A stretch of 64,000 nt of DNA from an uncultured Bacteroidia bacterium (lineage in GTDB: Bacteria > Bacteroidota > Bacteroidia > Bacteroidales > Prolixibacteraceae). Shown piece after piece: positions 51,460 to 59,518 of this stretch. The stretch covers positions 1 through 64,000 of the forward strand of contig CAINLJ010000147.1 of NCBI GenBank assembly GCA_903850335.1, in the 5' to 3' direction. The translations under genes were made by a program, and so were the position numbers. Positions within the stretch are counted from its first letter, which is position 1; the number at the start of each line of letters is the position of its first letter. The notes below the pieces were generated by a model that had not been told where the DNA came from, did no database searches, and saw nothing but the letters and a program-made list of their open reading frames with translations.

Positions 51460-52590
51460 TCACTTAAACATTGGACCGTTAATTTCCTTCTTTTTTGCTG
51501 AACTACTTTTATCAGGTTTTTCGCCTGGCTTAAGAGGTCGAACAGCCCCGTAAACGTTCAATTTATCCGGGCCAAACTGATTGGTAATAAAAATCAGATA
51601 TTTTAATTTGAAGGAGGGATCGACAAATTTTTGAAAATATTCCAGATTATCATAATCCAATGTCACCTTCGCGGGTAACCACATATTTCCCTGACTCTTA
51701 TAACTTCCACCAAAGGACATTAAAAGTTTTCCTTTCTTATTGAAGATCTGAGTATTTTCGAAACCGGCATCGACTACAAACAAATTCGATTCCCTGTCAA
51801 CGGCTATCCCCTTGGGTCGCACAAATTGTCCTGGATTCTGCCCATAGGTTCCGATTGATTCAATAAATTCACCCTCAAGTGTGTAAATTTTTATCTTAAA
51901 GTCACCAAAATCTGTTACATATACCTTATTATCTGCAATATACAAATTTGTAGGAGAGAATAAATTTCCTTCGGCTTTACTATTGTCTTTTGGAAAAGTT
52001 CTTAGAAGTGAATGATTTGTATCCATATTATAGACAAAAATTTTATGCCCCTCAACATTTGATACCCAGATTTTATTATCCTGCACAAATACATCTGTCG
52101 GTTTGAAATTTGCTGTTTCTCCAAAACTATCCAGATATTTCCCTTTCGAGTCAAATAATACTATCTGCTTCCGCTCTGAATCGGCTATATATAAATTATC
52201 ATTACTATCAACGAAACAGTTTACAGGAACTTTCAATTCACCCTTACCCTTTGGAATGAATTGTTCAAACTTGCTCTTTTTCATATCTATAATGGCAAGT
52301 CCATGAATATAAGTGTCGCAAACAAGTATTTTGCCTCCATGAACCGCAACACCATAAGGTTTATTAATCAGTAAATCCTTCTCTTCACCGAGCATTGATT
52401 TAGAAAATGAATTACGGTTTCCGGTTATATCATGCGAAGTGCTTACTCGGGTGAGAAACTGAACCCTTGCAGTGTCGGGAGGCGCTGGAAAAATAACTAT
52501 ATTTTCGGAACTGGCTGTGGGATAAACCTTCCTGGAACAGGAGATTATAAGTGATGCAGCTAATATTAACAACAGGGACCTGATGATCAT
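51460..52590 (-). CDS. NHL-repeat beta-propeller lipoprotein
   Basis: The 376-residue protein has a lipobox ending at Cys 18 (LIISC). It continues with NHL/6-blade propeller repeats of the form KPYGVAVHGGKILVCDTYIH, CFVDSNDNLYIADSERKQI, NLYIADNKVYVTDFGDFKI and PKGIAVDRESNLFVVDAGFE. The C-terminal tail is Lys/Pro-rich (PGEKPDKSSSAKKKE). NHL propellers are protein-binding scaffolds, and genes for them are known to sit beside multiheme cytochromes in electron-transfer loci. The gene starts about 70 bp after the terminator of the tetraheme gene and leads the pentaheme-barrel-nine-heme set. Its molecular role is unknown. It may organise the surface complex or cytochrome assembly. A second NHL protein is encoded at 58.4-59.5 kb. 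Confidence 0.85.
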   Translation of the reverse strand: MIIRSLLLILAASLIISCSRKVYPTASSENIVIFPAPPDTARVQFLTRVSTSHDITGNRNSFSKSMLGEEKDLLINKPYGVAVHGGKILVCDTYIHGLAIIDMKKSKFEQFIPKGKGELKVPVNCFVDSNDNLYIADSERKQIVLFDSKGKYLDSFGETANFKPTDVFVQDNKIWVSNVEGHKIFVYNMDTNHSLLRTFPKDNSKAEGNLFSPTNLYIADNKVYVTDFGDFKIKIYTLEGEFIESIGTYGQNPGQFVRPKGIAVDRESNLFVVDAGFENTQIFNKKGKLLMSFGGSYKSQGNMWLPAKVTLDYDNLEYFQKFVDPSFKLKYLIFITNQFGPDKLNVYGAVRPLKPGEKPDKSSSAKKKEINGPMFK

Positions 52591-52661
52591 TTTAAATATA
52601 TTTACTGGTTTATGATATTCGCACTTCCAAATAAGTGAAATTTGAATTTTTCCTTGTTAAA

Positions 52662-52695
52662 ACAGAAAAAGAGGGCGAATGTTCTCCGCCCTCTT
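52662..52695 (-). terminator. Rho-independent terminator after the tetraheme cytochrome gene
   Basis: A perfect 9-bp stem, aagagggcg at 52,669-52,677 and cgccctctt at 52,687-52,695, surrounds a 9-base loop. On the minus strand it is followed by a T-rich tract (tttttctgtttt). It starts about 33 bp after the stop codon of the tetraheme gene. It separates that gene from the NHL lipoprotein gene downstream. Confidence 0.85.
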
Positions 52696-52727
52696 AAGTA
52701 TTCATTCAACCCACAATTCAAAATTAT

Positions 52728-53351
52728 TTATTTCTTATGGCAAGTCAGGCATAATGCACTCCCACTATTCGATTTTAATAGCAGGTGAGTTACGCCGGCT
52801 CCATTATGTACGTCATGACAGGATGAACATTGCAATTTACCACCAGATAACATGTTGGCGGCAATTGTACCACCAAGACCTGAAAGTGCTGTTGCTGGAT
52901 TGTTCAGACCTCCGTCGGCAGTAGCTAGCGCAGCATCATAGGTAATTGAAATCGGATGATCATTGCTCAACGATGTACCTAAAACTGAAGTACCTGTCAT
53001 CATGTTAGTACCTGTAGTTATTCCTCCGAAATTTTCAAGGGCAACAGTACCATCATGGCAACTTAGACATAGCTTTGAACTTCCGTCTGGCTGACCAGCT
53101 ACAGAATTCATCGTCAAACTCGAATAAACACCATACGTTGAAGTCGCAGAAAGCTGGTGGTTCCATAAAGGAGCATCAGTAACTGCGGTATTCGCATTGT
53201 GAGGTGTATGGCAAACAATACAAATTTCGGAGGTTGTATTCCACGCCTTTCCGGTAAAATCGTGCTTTGAACCTGCAATACTCTGGGAATATCCAAACTG
53301 AGCCAATACAAGCAAAACTGATAAAACAAATAACATTCTTAAATTTTTCAT
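52728..53351 (-). CDS. Tetraheme c-type cytochrome (OmcE-like small cytochrome)
   Basis: The 207-residue protein has a signal peptide (to about residue 23, GYSQ) and four CxxCH motifs at C44, C95, C175 and C201, the last ending three residues before the C-terminus at CHKK. Extra histidines available as axial ligands include H30, H51, H65, H132, H182 and H189. I start at 53,351 (MKNLRMLF) because the upstream in-frame ATG at 53,417 lacks an export signal and overlaps a sigma-54 promoter. Four hemes in about 200 residues is the scale of OmcE, a filament-forming cytochrome, and the neighbouring NHL proteins fit that context, but filament formation is inference. The N-terminal 205 residues of the 12-heme protein are homologous. 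The gene has its own promoter and terminator, suggesting separate, strong expression. Confidence 0.85.
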   Translation of the reverse strand: MKNLRMLFVLSVLLVLAQFGYSQSIAGSKHDFTGKAWNTTSEICIVCHTPHNANTAVTDAPLWNHQLSATSTYGVYSSLTMNSVAGQPDGSSKLCLSCHDGTVALENFGGITTGTNMMTGTSVLGTSLSNDHPISITYDAALATADGGLNNPATALSGLGGTIAANMLSGGKLQCSSCHDVHNGAGVTHLLLKSNSGSALCLTCHKK

Positions 53352-53395
53352 AGATCTTATTTTTTGATGATACATACTGAATCCGACATACAACT

Positions 53396-53411
53396 TACAA
53401 CATGCGTGCCA
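53396..53411 (-). promoter_or_regulatory. Sigma-54 (-24/-12) promoter upstream of the tetraheme gene
   Basis: The minus strand reads tggcacgcatgttgta, which fits the sigma-54 consensus TGGCACG-N4-TTGCW with one mismatch (GT for GC at -12) and exact spacing. It ends 45 bp before the tetraheme start codon. The gene just upstream on the same strand encodes a sigma-54-dependent activator, which supports the call. Confidence 0.75.
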
Positions 53412-53744
53412 AAACATTTATATATCTAATCTATAAGTATTTAGAAAATTTAGTGCGCGTTATGGAAGCTCCCTATCCGCAAAACTTGAATTAGCTCTTA
53501 AATGGCATCGGTAATTTGGGAAAATTGACGAAAGATCGGCCCATTTATAGTATAAACTATTGATTATATGATATGTATGTGGAGGACAATTGAAACTAAA
53601 TTCCATATGCACCAAAGTAATTATAACGTAATAAGACATCATAACCTTCACCCTGGCAGACAAGAAATCAAATTAAATATTATAAATAACTAATTATTAG
53701 TTAGTTACGCGTCTTGATAGGTAAAGTTCAGAATTAAACCCTCA

Positions 53745-53784
53745 AGGGGCATTTAACCCATAAGCAACTGGGCCATTTAACCCA
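53745..53784. repeat. Twin direct repeats of 15-16 bp (possible activator site)
   Basis: The plus strand has ggggcatttaaccca at 53,746-53,760 and gggccatttaaccca at 53,770-53,784, 24 bp apart, which is just over two helical turns. Each copy has TGGG/CCC-type ends. They lie just past the stop codon of the response regulator gene and about 340-390 bp upstream of the sigma-54 promoter. A role as an upstream enhancer is possible but unproven. Confidence 0.45.
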
Positions 53785-53791
53785 ATTATTG

Positions 53792-55207
53792 TCAGAGCAG
53801 GTATTTTTTTATCTTATACCGAAGTGTATCCCGGGAGATTCCAAGTAACTCAGCTGCTTTAGTCTGATTATAATCAATCTTTTGAAGTGCCTGTTTGATG
53901 AGTTGTTTCTCTATATCGTATAATGAAAGACCTTCAGTTGAAAATCCAAATTCCGGGGACCCTAACGTAACTTCAGCAGAAGGACTATCCACATATCTTG
54001 AAATTGCACCATATCGTTTTCCCTCATGGAGTGAGGCAATATCTGTTGGAAGACTGTCTGTTTGAAGGGTATTCAATGATTCAAGTATCACTGCGCGTTC
54101 CATAACATTACGCAGTTCTCTGATATTTCCCGGCCAGTCATATTGTTTTAGAATTTGAATTATAGGTTCAGTTAACTTACCTATATTTTTTTGAAACTGC
54201 ACGTTATAGTAATTTATAAAATGCTCGGCAAGTATAGTAAGGTCCTCTTTCCGTTCACGTAACGACGGAAGTGTAATCTGAAAAACCTTAAGCCTGTAAT
54301 AGAGATCCTCCCTAAAAGTTTTTTCTTCTACAGCCTTCTTTAAATCTTTGTTAGTTGCGGCCACAACCCGAATATCGACAGGAATATTAACAGTCCCCCC
54401 AAGTCGCCGGACAACTCTGTTTTCCAGGACTCCAAGTAATTTAATCTGGGTCGCCTGATTAATTTCGCCAATCTCATCCAAAAAGACTGTGCCTCCGTCA
54501 GCAACTTCGAAGAGTCCTTTTTTCATCTGTTTGGCATCTGTGAAGGCACCTTTTTCATGACCAAAAAGTTCACTTTCAAGGAGCGTTTCCACAAGTGAAG
54601 AGCAATTTATTGTAACAAAAGGATTTTTATTCCTGTCGCTTTCATTATGAATTGCCTGGGCAAACATGTCTTTCCCGGTACCACTTTCTCCCAGTAATAA
54701 TACAGTCGTTGATTTTGTTTTTGCAATTTTTTTAGAGAGCTGGAGAATCTGTTTGAATATCGCACTCTCACCAATGATGTGATCGAAGGTCACAATATCT
54801 TTTTGTTGCCGTCGCAGAACCTGAATCTCCTTACCTATTTTTAATCTCGAATTGATATTTTCCAAAACAACATCAACTTCTTCAAACGTGAATGGCTTAT
54901 TGACATACTCTGATGCCCCGGCCTTCATTGCTTTGACAGCAGTTTCGATTGAACCATAGGCAGTTATAAAAACTATGATCGTTTCCTCTTCAATAGATTT
55001 TAATTTTGCTATCACTTCCAATCCCTGCATTTTCGGCAATTTATTATCGACGAAAACAATCTCCGGGGAATTTAACTCAAATTGTCTGATCCCCTCCTCC
55101 CCCGTTTCGGCAGTGAAAACCAGGTAACCTTTCGAGGATAAATGCTTCTCCATTGACCACCGGATCAACTTTTCGTCGTCAATTATAAGGATTTTTAGCT
55201 GCTTCAT
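53792..55207 (-). CDS. Sigma-54-dependent response regulator (NtrC family)
   Basis: The 471-residue protein has a receiver domain (about 1-120, acidic pair D10/D11, phosphoacceptor D54, T82 and K104), an AAA+ sigma-54 interaction domain (about 143-370) and a Fis-type helix-turn-helix (about 430-471, ELLGISRDTLRYKIKKYL). In the AAA+ domain the Walker A motif is GESGTGKD at 173-180 and Walker B is VFLDEI at 241-246. The sigma-54-contacting loop is GAFTDA (220-225) rather than the more usual GAFTGA, a variant that occurs in the family. When phosphorylated it would remodel sigma-54 polymerase. It starts 30 bp after the sensor kinase gene, its likely partner. The nearest candidate target is the sigma-54 promoter at 53.4 kb, upstream of the tetraheme gene. 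Confidence 0.93.
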   Translation of the reverse strand: MKQLKILIIDDEKLIRWSMEKHLSSKGYLVFTAETGEEGIRQFELNSPEIVFVDNKLPKMQGLEVIAKLKSIEEETIIVFITAYGSIETAVKAMKAGASEYVNKPFTFEEVDVVLENINSRLKIGKEIQVLRRQQKDIVTFDHIIGESAIFKQILQLSKKIAKTKSTTVLLLGESGTGKDMFAQAIHNESDRNKNPFVTINCSSLVETLLESELFGHEKGAFTDAKQMKKGLFEVADGGTVFLDEIGEINQATQIKLLGVLENRVVRRLGGTVNIPVDIRVVAATNKDLKKAVEEKTFREDLYYRLKVFQITLPSLRERKEDLTILAEHFINYYNVQFQKNIGKLTEPIIQILKQYDWPGNIRELRNVMERAVILESLNTLQTDSLPTDIASLHEGKRYGAISRYVDSPSAEVTLGSPEFGFSTEGLSLYDIEKQLIKQALQKIDYNQTKAAELLGISRDTLRYKIKKYLL

Positions 55208-55237
55208 ACTTAAAATAAATTACTTCACAACTGTATT

Positions 55238-56683
55238 TCATTCAGGCAAAGAAACGAAAAAAGTACATCCTGAATCTTTATTATTCTCATACCATAAATC
55301 ACCTCCATGTCTTTCTACGATATCTTTCGATATTGGAAGACCAAGCCCTGTCCCCTGGGTGCGGGTTGTAAAGAATGGTTTAAAAATTTCTTTCCCTACG
55401 TCTGGCGAAATCCCCCCTCCATTATCGCTGATTGAAATTATAACCATTTTTGCTTCTGCATCATAACGTGTACTGTATTTAATTGTTCCATCTTCAGGAA
55501 TCGCTTGTATCGCATTTATACTTAGATTTAAAAGGACATTTTCAATAAGTTCGTGGTCGAACCGTATAGGAGGACATTCATTGCAAAGATCTAATTTCAA
55601 ATTAATTATCTTATTATGAGCCTGATTTTCGAGGAAGAATACTATGGAATTAATAACCTTGTTTATGTCGCCACTGACCAGTAGGAGTTCTTTTGACTGA
55701 GAAAATTTCAGCAAATTGGAAATAGCCTGGTTTACCCGCTTAGCCTGACGTTGAATCTCCTCAAGGATCGGTTTATTTTCTGCGTCTTTCATCTCAGACA
55801 TGATGATTTCCATTGCCTGTGATATTCCCGTAATCGGATTTCTAATCTCATGAGCTATCCTGGCCGACATTTCACCAATTGTAGCTAATTTTTCTGATTG
55901 CTTTAACTCTTTTTTATGGTACTTCTGAAGTTCTATCTGGGTTTTTTCAAAGGTATCAACCATATCATTGAAACTTTTGCCGAGATTCCCAAGCTCGCTC
56001 ACTTCAGGTATCTCCAGACGAGTCGACAAATTTCCCTCATTTATAAGGGTTATTTTCGATTTAAACTGACTGAGCGATTGTCTGATAAATTTATAATGCA
56101 AATAAGCTACAAGAGCTGTTATGCAAAGTAAAATAAACAGCGTGTAATAGATCCCAAATTGCCGTGCAAAATTAAGTATCCCCTTTGTCTCATTGCTTGA
56201 TACATCCATAACAATCATCCCAAGATTATTCTGTACCCTGCTATGACAGGCATTACAAGAATGCCGGTTATGCAATTTAATAAACACACGATAATAGGGT
56301 ACAAATTCGTCTGCATACGTCTTCATTGAGATATTCTTTTGTCCCCTGTAAAGTTCCTTGATTATAGCAGAATCGGGATATAGTGCTTTAGAATTTTCAG
56401 GGAATATAACTTTCGATTTGGCGTTTACAAGAAAGGTTCTAAGTACATTCTTGTCTTTCTCAGATTCTTTTAACATATTCCGAATAACACGGCCATCATG
56501 CTGAGTTATAGTAAAATAATACTGATCCTTTAAGAGATTGATCTGGCTAAAGGTCTCTTCCGTGTGAGAAAGAAGTTTGTCCTTTAGTATATGACTAAAA
56601 AAGGTAATCGAAATAAATGAGGATATGCTCACAACAATGATGATTGTGCCGACAATCCGTAGTCTAAAACTGAGTTTTTTCAT
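55238..56683 (-). CDS. Sensor histidine kinase with a periplasmic c-type heme site
   Basis: The 481-residue protein has two membrane helices (about 9-31 and 176-198) enclosing a periplasmic domain of about 145 residues. That domain contains CNACH at 143-147, a c-type heme attachment motif, preceded by YRVFIKLHNRHS. It is followed by HAMP (about 200-252), a HisKA domain with phosphorylated H278 (ARIAHEIRNP), and an ATPase domain with N390, DNGGG at 420-424 and GTGLGL at 444-449. Heme-bearing sensor domains of this kind detect redox state or small ligands. I infer redox sensing, because the gene lies 24 bp after a 12-heme cytochrome gene and 30 bp before the response regulator gene. The signal cannot be named from sequence. 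Confidence 0.92.
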   Translation of the reverse strand: MKKLSFRLRIVGTIIIVVSISSFISITFFSHILKDKLLSHTEETFSQINLLKDQYYFTITQHDGRVIRNMLKESEKDKNVLRTFLVNAKSKVIFPENSKALYPDSAIIKELYRGQKNISMKTYADEFVPYYRVFIKLHNRHSCNACHSRVQNNLGMIVMDVSSNETKGILNFARQFGIYYTLFILLCITALVAYLHYKFIRQSLSQFKSKITLINEGNLSTRLEIPEVSELGNLGKSFNDMVDTFEKTQIELQKYHKKELKQSEKLATIGEMSARIAHEIRNPITGISQAMEIIMSEMKDAENKPILEEIQRQAKRVNQAISNLLKFSQSKELLLVSGDINKVINSIVFFLENQAHNKIINLKLDLCNECPPIRFDHELIENVLLNLSINAIQAIPEDGTIKYSTRYDAEAKMVIISISDNGGGISPDVGKEIFKPFFTTRTQGTGLGLPISKDIVERHGGDLWYENNKDSGCTFFVSLPE

Positions 56684-56707
56684 TTTATATCGATTTGTTC
56701 AAAAGGT

Positions 56708-58423
56708 TTAGTATGTTTTTGGATTGTGATCCTGACCATGACAGGTCAGCGTACAACTACCATGTCTCAACCCGGTATCTGTAAACCTGATTATCCCACC
56801 TGATGACGGAGTGACAATTCCTGTCCTGAAATTTATAAGATTCGAATTGTTAGCTGCAGTTCCCTGAGTACTGCTTATTCCATGCGGATCATGACACGTA
56901 TTGCAAGGAGCCCTTTGACTTACAATATGCAAACTATGATAGGAAAACGTATTACTGGCACTGCTTGCCAGGATATTTGTCCGGTTATGACAACTATAAC
57001 ACAAGGCATAAGCAGCTGCTGATTCTACAGTACCATTCGAACTTCTCGCACCATCAGTGGTAATATATTGCAACTTCAGAATCTGAGGATATATTGAACC
57101 ATGCGGACCAGCAGGTGCTCCTGCCCCATCACTTGCATGACATGATGTGCAATAAATAATGGTACTTGCCGAATTCGGAGCAATCAAATTAGTCGTTACC
57201 TCCGTATTATTCCTTGCCACAGCAACCGGATGAAAAGATGGATTTCCCGACGCAAATTCAAGCTGCGTGTTATTTTGACTAATGACCCTGGCTGTTGAGG
57301 AGGGTGCGGAGCCTGAACTGCCGGCATGACACCGGTAACAGATTTCATAAGAGTTGGCAGCAGTACTTACTGCAGCTCCGCTTTGATCTACCCCTTTTAC
57401 CCCCGCTAAAAACCCGTTTACTGCAGGCGCGGTCGCAGTCGCAGCATTGGAAGCATGAGGATTATGACAATCAACACATTCAACGTGCATTGAAGTAACT
57501 TTTGAAGGCTCATTGGCATCATGAACACCTATATATCCAGCGACATTGTGCTTGTATGTTTTGGCAAGCTGAGTTGCAATATTTTTTGCAGCAACATTAC
57601 CATTATGACAATCCATACAATTGCTCTCCTCTGCCTGGTATTTTAAATTCAATACATTTCCACCTGAATTATGAGGATTATGACAACTTTCGCATCCATT
57701 TTGTGCAACTGTTGTCATTGCAGGATATGTAAAAGGCCATGGATTGGATAACGTCCCATTCCATGTCTTTGCAGAGGTATTGTGGGTACTTGCTGTCCAG
57801 TAGGTTCGTTGATGACAGCTGTTACATAAATTTGAATTGGGCGAAGGTGTCACCAGAAAGTTAGACGAATAAACATCCTTGTGAGGATCATGACATGAAG
57901 TACATTGCATCCTTCCGTTTTTTAGGGAAACTGGTGCTGTGATGTTAACAGGATCCTTTAGTTGTCCGTCAGAAGTTGCCAGAGCAGAAGTATAATCAAA
58001 GGAAATCGGGTGATCATAGCGAAGATTGGTCGACAAATTAGTTATACCAGCGGGTATAAAGGTTCCAGTGGCCATTGTTATCGGAGTGGTTCTGCTTATA
58101 ACACTCCCCAATGCAACAGTTCCATCGTGACAGGAGAGACAAAGTAAGGATGATCCATCAGGCTGTCCCGGCAAAGCCTGAAGTGTAGAACTTGTATAAA
58201 GCGTATAATTTAATCCTGGATCGCTCCTGTTCCATAATGGTGCTAAGGGCCGGCTGTTATGAGGAGCGTGACAAAAGATGCAGATCTCTGTTTCGCCGGT
58301 TGCCTTCACCGTCCCGGGGCCGCTTACAGACAAATTGTGTTTTGTTGTCACTATAGATTGGGCGTTTAACTGTACAGAAAAGCCGTGAAATAGTATGACA
58401 CAAAAAATTAAAGCCTTTCTCAT
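56708..58423 (-). CDS. Twelve-heme c-type cytochrome with a tetraheme N-terminal module
   Basis: The 571-residue protein has a signal peptide (to about residue 22, LNAQ). It carries eleven CxxCH motifs (C48, C95, C174, C200, C244, C269, C316, C362, C425, C475, C507) and a terminal CxxxCH (C557-H562). Residues 25-205 are homologous to the tetraheme protein at 52.7 kb, sharing PLWN, GQPDGSS-x-LCLSCHDGTVAL, DHPIS-x3-Y-x2-ALAT-x-DG and the spacing of all four hemes. The remaining eight hemes form a C-terminal module with CHNPH and CHDPHG motifs. The first codon overlaps the stop of the NHL gene (ATGA), so translation is probably coupled. It could be an extracellular cytochrome or a cap, terminal reductase or partner of a tetraheme filament. 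Substrate and location are unknown. Confidence 0.88.
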   Translation of the reverse strand: MRKALIFCVILFHGFSVQLNAQSIVTTKHNLSVSGPGTVKATGETEICIFCHAPHNSRPLAPLWNRSDPGLNYTLYTSSTLQALPGQPDGSSLLCLSCHDGTVALGSVISRTTPITMATGTFIPAGITNLSTNLRYDHPISFDYTSALATSDGQLKDPVNITAPVSLKNGRMQCTSCHDPHKDVYSSNFLVTPSPNSNLCNSCHQRTYWTASTHNTSAKTWNGTLSNPWPFTYPAMTTVAQNGCESCHNPHNSGGNVLNLKYQAEESNCMDCHNGNVAAKNIATQLAKTYKHNVAGYIGVHDANEPSKVTSMHVECVDCHNPHASNAATATAPAVNGFLAGVKGVDQSGAAVSTAANSYEICYRCHAGSSGSAPSSTARVISQNNTQLEFASGNPSFHPVAVARNNTEVTTNLIAPNSASTIIYCTSCHASDGAGAPAGPHGSIYPQILKLQYITTDGARSSNGTVESAAAYALCYSCHNRTNILASSASNTFSYHSLHIVSQRAPCNTCHDPHGISSTQGTAANNSNLINFRTGIVTPSSGGIIRFTDTGLRHGSCTLTCHGQDHNPKTY

Positions 58424-59454
58424 TTCCTGTTTGTGTAAATTAATTGAAAAACCTGTACCCTCGAATTGTATGAATCGGCAACATAAATACGATCATGACT
58501 ATCTATAAATATACCCGTTGGAATCCAAAACTCTCCATTCCCATGACCCTGATTGCCAAATTTATAAAGCAGATTTCCTTTAATATCAAAAACCTGAACC
58601 ACATGAAAAAGGGCATCAACGACATAAATGTTACCAAACGAGTCTGTTGCAACACCTTTGGGACTGGCAAAGTAACCCGATGCATCTCCAGCCTCCCCAA
58701 AAACTGAGATTACTCCTCCATCTGAATTTAATACCTGAATACGGAAATTCATGGTATCAGATATATAAATAGTTCCTTTTGAATCGATCCAGATATGGGT
58801 GGGATAATTGAACTCTACCGGACCATTACCCCTCTTCCCGATTCTCCTGATTACATCTCCTTTTTCATTTAAGACGGCTATACGGTGACCCTTGGTTTCC
58901 AATACCCATATTTCCCTTTTCGATGATAAATATGCAATTCCGGTCGGTTGTTCCAGCGCTAAATTTTTATTCAGTACATCCAGCTTTTTCCGGTCTGGAG
59001 ATAACCGGTATATTTTTCTCGCATGTGAGTCTGTAAATAATAAACTTTTATCAGGACCGGAACAAATTCCAACAAGTGAAGACATATCAAATTCGCTTTT
59101 TGCGATCGATTGGGGGATATGACCCACCTCTTGTTGTACCCGAAACACTGTTTTGTTCCCCTGGTCCAGGATCCAGAAATCGTCTGTATTTTCGGCAAAT
59201 ACAGAAACCGGATTACGCAGGGCAGGTGGCTTTATCCCAAATAAAATTGAATTAAAATTGTCTTTAAATTGTTTGCTATGCTGCTTTTTACCTGGTGAAG
59301 GCCATGTTGTAACCCATTCAATATGTGGATATTCAGACGTGACTGCCGCTGAGTTTATTTTGGAATTCTGCACCTCTGAAATATTCTTTGCAGATACATT
59401 AATCTGAATTAGAATAACCAGGAAAAGAATAATATAATGCTTAGTTGAGATCAT
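58420..59454 (-). CDS. NHL-repeat beta-propeller protein, secreted or membrane-anchored
   Basis: The 344-residue protein has an N-terminal export signal (STKHYIILFLVILIQINVSA) followed by about six propeller blades. Examples are PTGIAYLSSKREIWVLETKG, YPTHIWIDSKGTIYISDTMN, PKGVATDSFGNIYVVDALFH and PTGIFIDSHDRIYVADSYNS. I start at 59,454. ATGs at 59,463 and 59,511 are in frame but either add little or push the hydrophobic segment inward. It overlaps the 12-heme gene by four bases, so the pair is translationally coupled, as expected for partners. NHL proteins next to extracellular cytochromes are thought to help assembly or surface organisation. Unlike the second NHL protein (51.5 kb), it has no lipobox. 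The restriction-gene relic ends only about 65 bp upstream. Confidence 0.85.
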   Translation of the reverse strand: MISTKHYIILFLVILIQINVSAKNISEVQNSKINSAAVTSEYPHIEWVTTWPSPGKKQHSKQFKDNFNSILFGIKPPALRNPVSVFAENTDDFWILDQGNKTVFRVQQEVGHIPQSIAKSEFDMSSLVGICSGPDKSLLFTDSHARKIYRLSPDRKKLDVLNKNLALEQPTGIAYLSSKREIWVLETKGHRIAVLNEKGDVIRRIGKRGNGPVEFNYPTHIWIDSKGTIYISDTMNFRIQVLNSDGGVISVFGEAGDASGYFASPKGVATDSFGNIYVVDALFHVVQVFDIKGNLLYKFGNQGHGNGEFWIPTGIFIDSHDRIYVADSYNSRVQVFQLIYTNRK

Positions 59455-59518
59455 TTTAGCCATAGCTGTAATTAAAAAATGACAGTGAAAACATCGCAAA
59501 TTTGTTTTCAATTTTCCA

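Larger units (their letters stand above)
53352..53791. other. 440-bp regulatory gap between the response regulator and tetraheme genes
   Basis: No convincing gene lies here. The gap holds the sigma-54 promoter near its left end and the twin 15-16 bp repeats near its right end. The middle is AT-rich, and the one short minus-strand ORF (67 codons) has no recognisable features. Confidence 0.6.

Noticed and set aside
53460-53663. A 67-codon minus-strand ORF in the regulatory gap
   Set aside because: No motif, no export signal and no neighbour logic support it, and base composition matches non-coding DNA.
59455-59518. Possible sigma-54 site upstream of the NHL/12-heme/kinase operon
   Set aside because: A ttgcg is present, but there is no TGGCAC-like element at the right distance.
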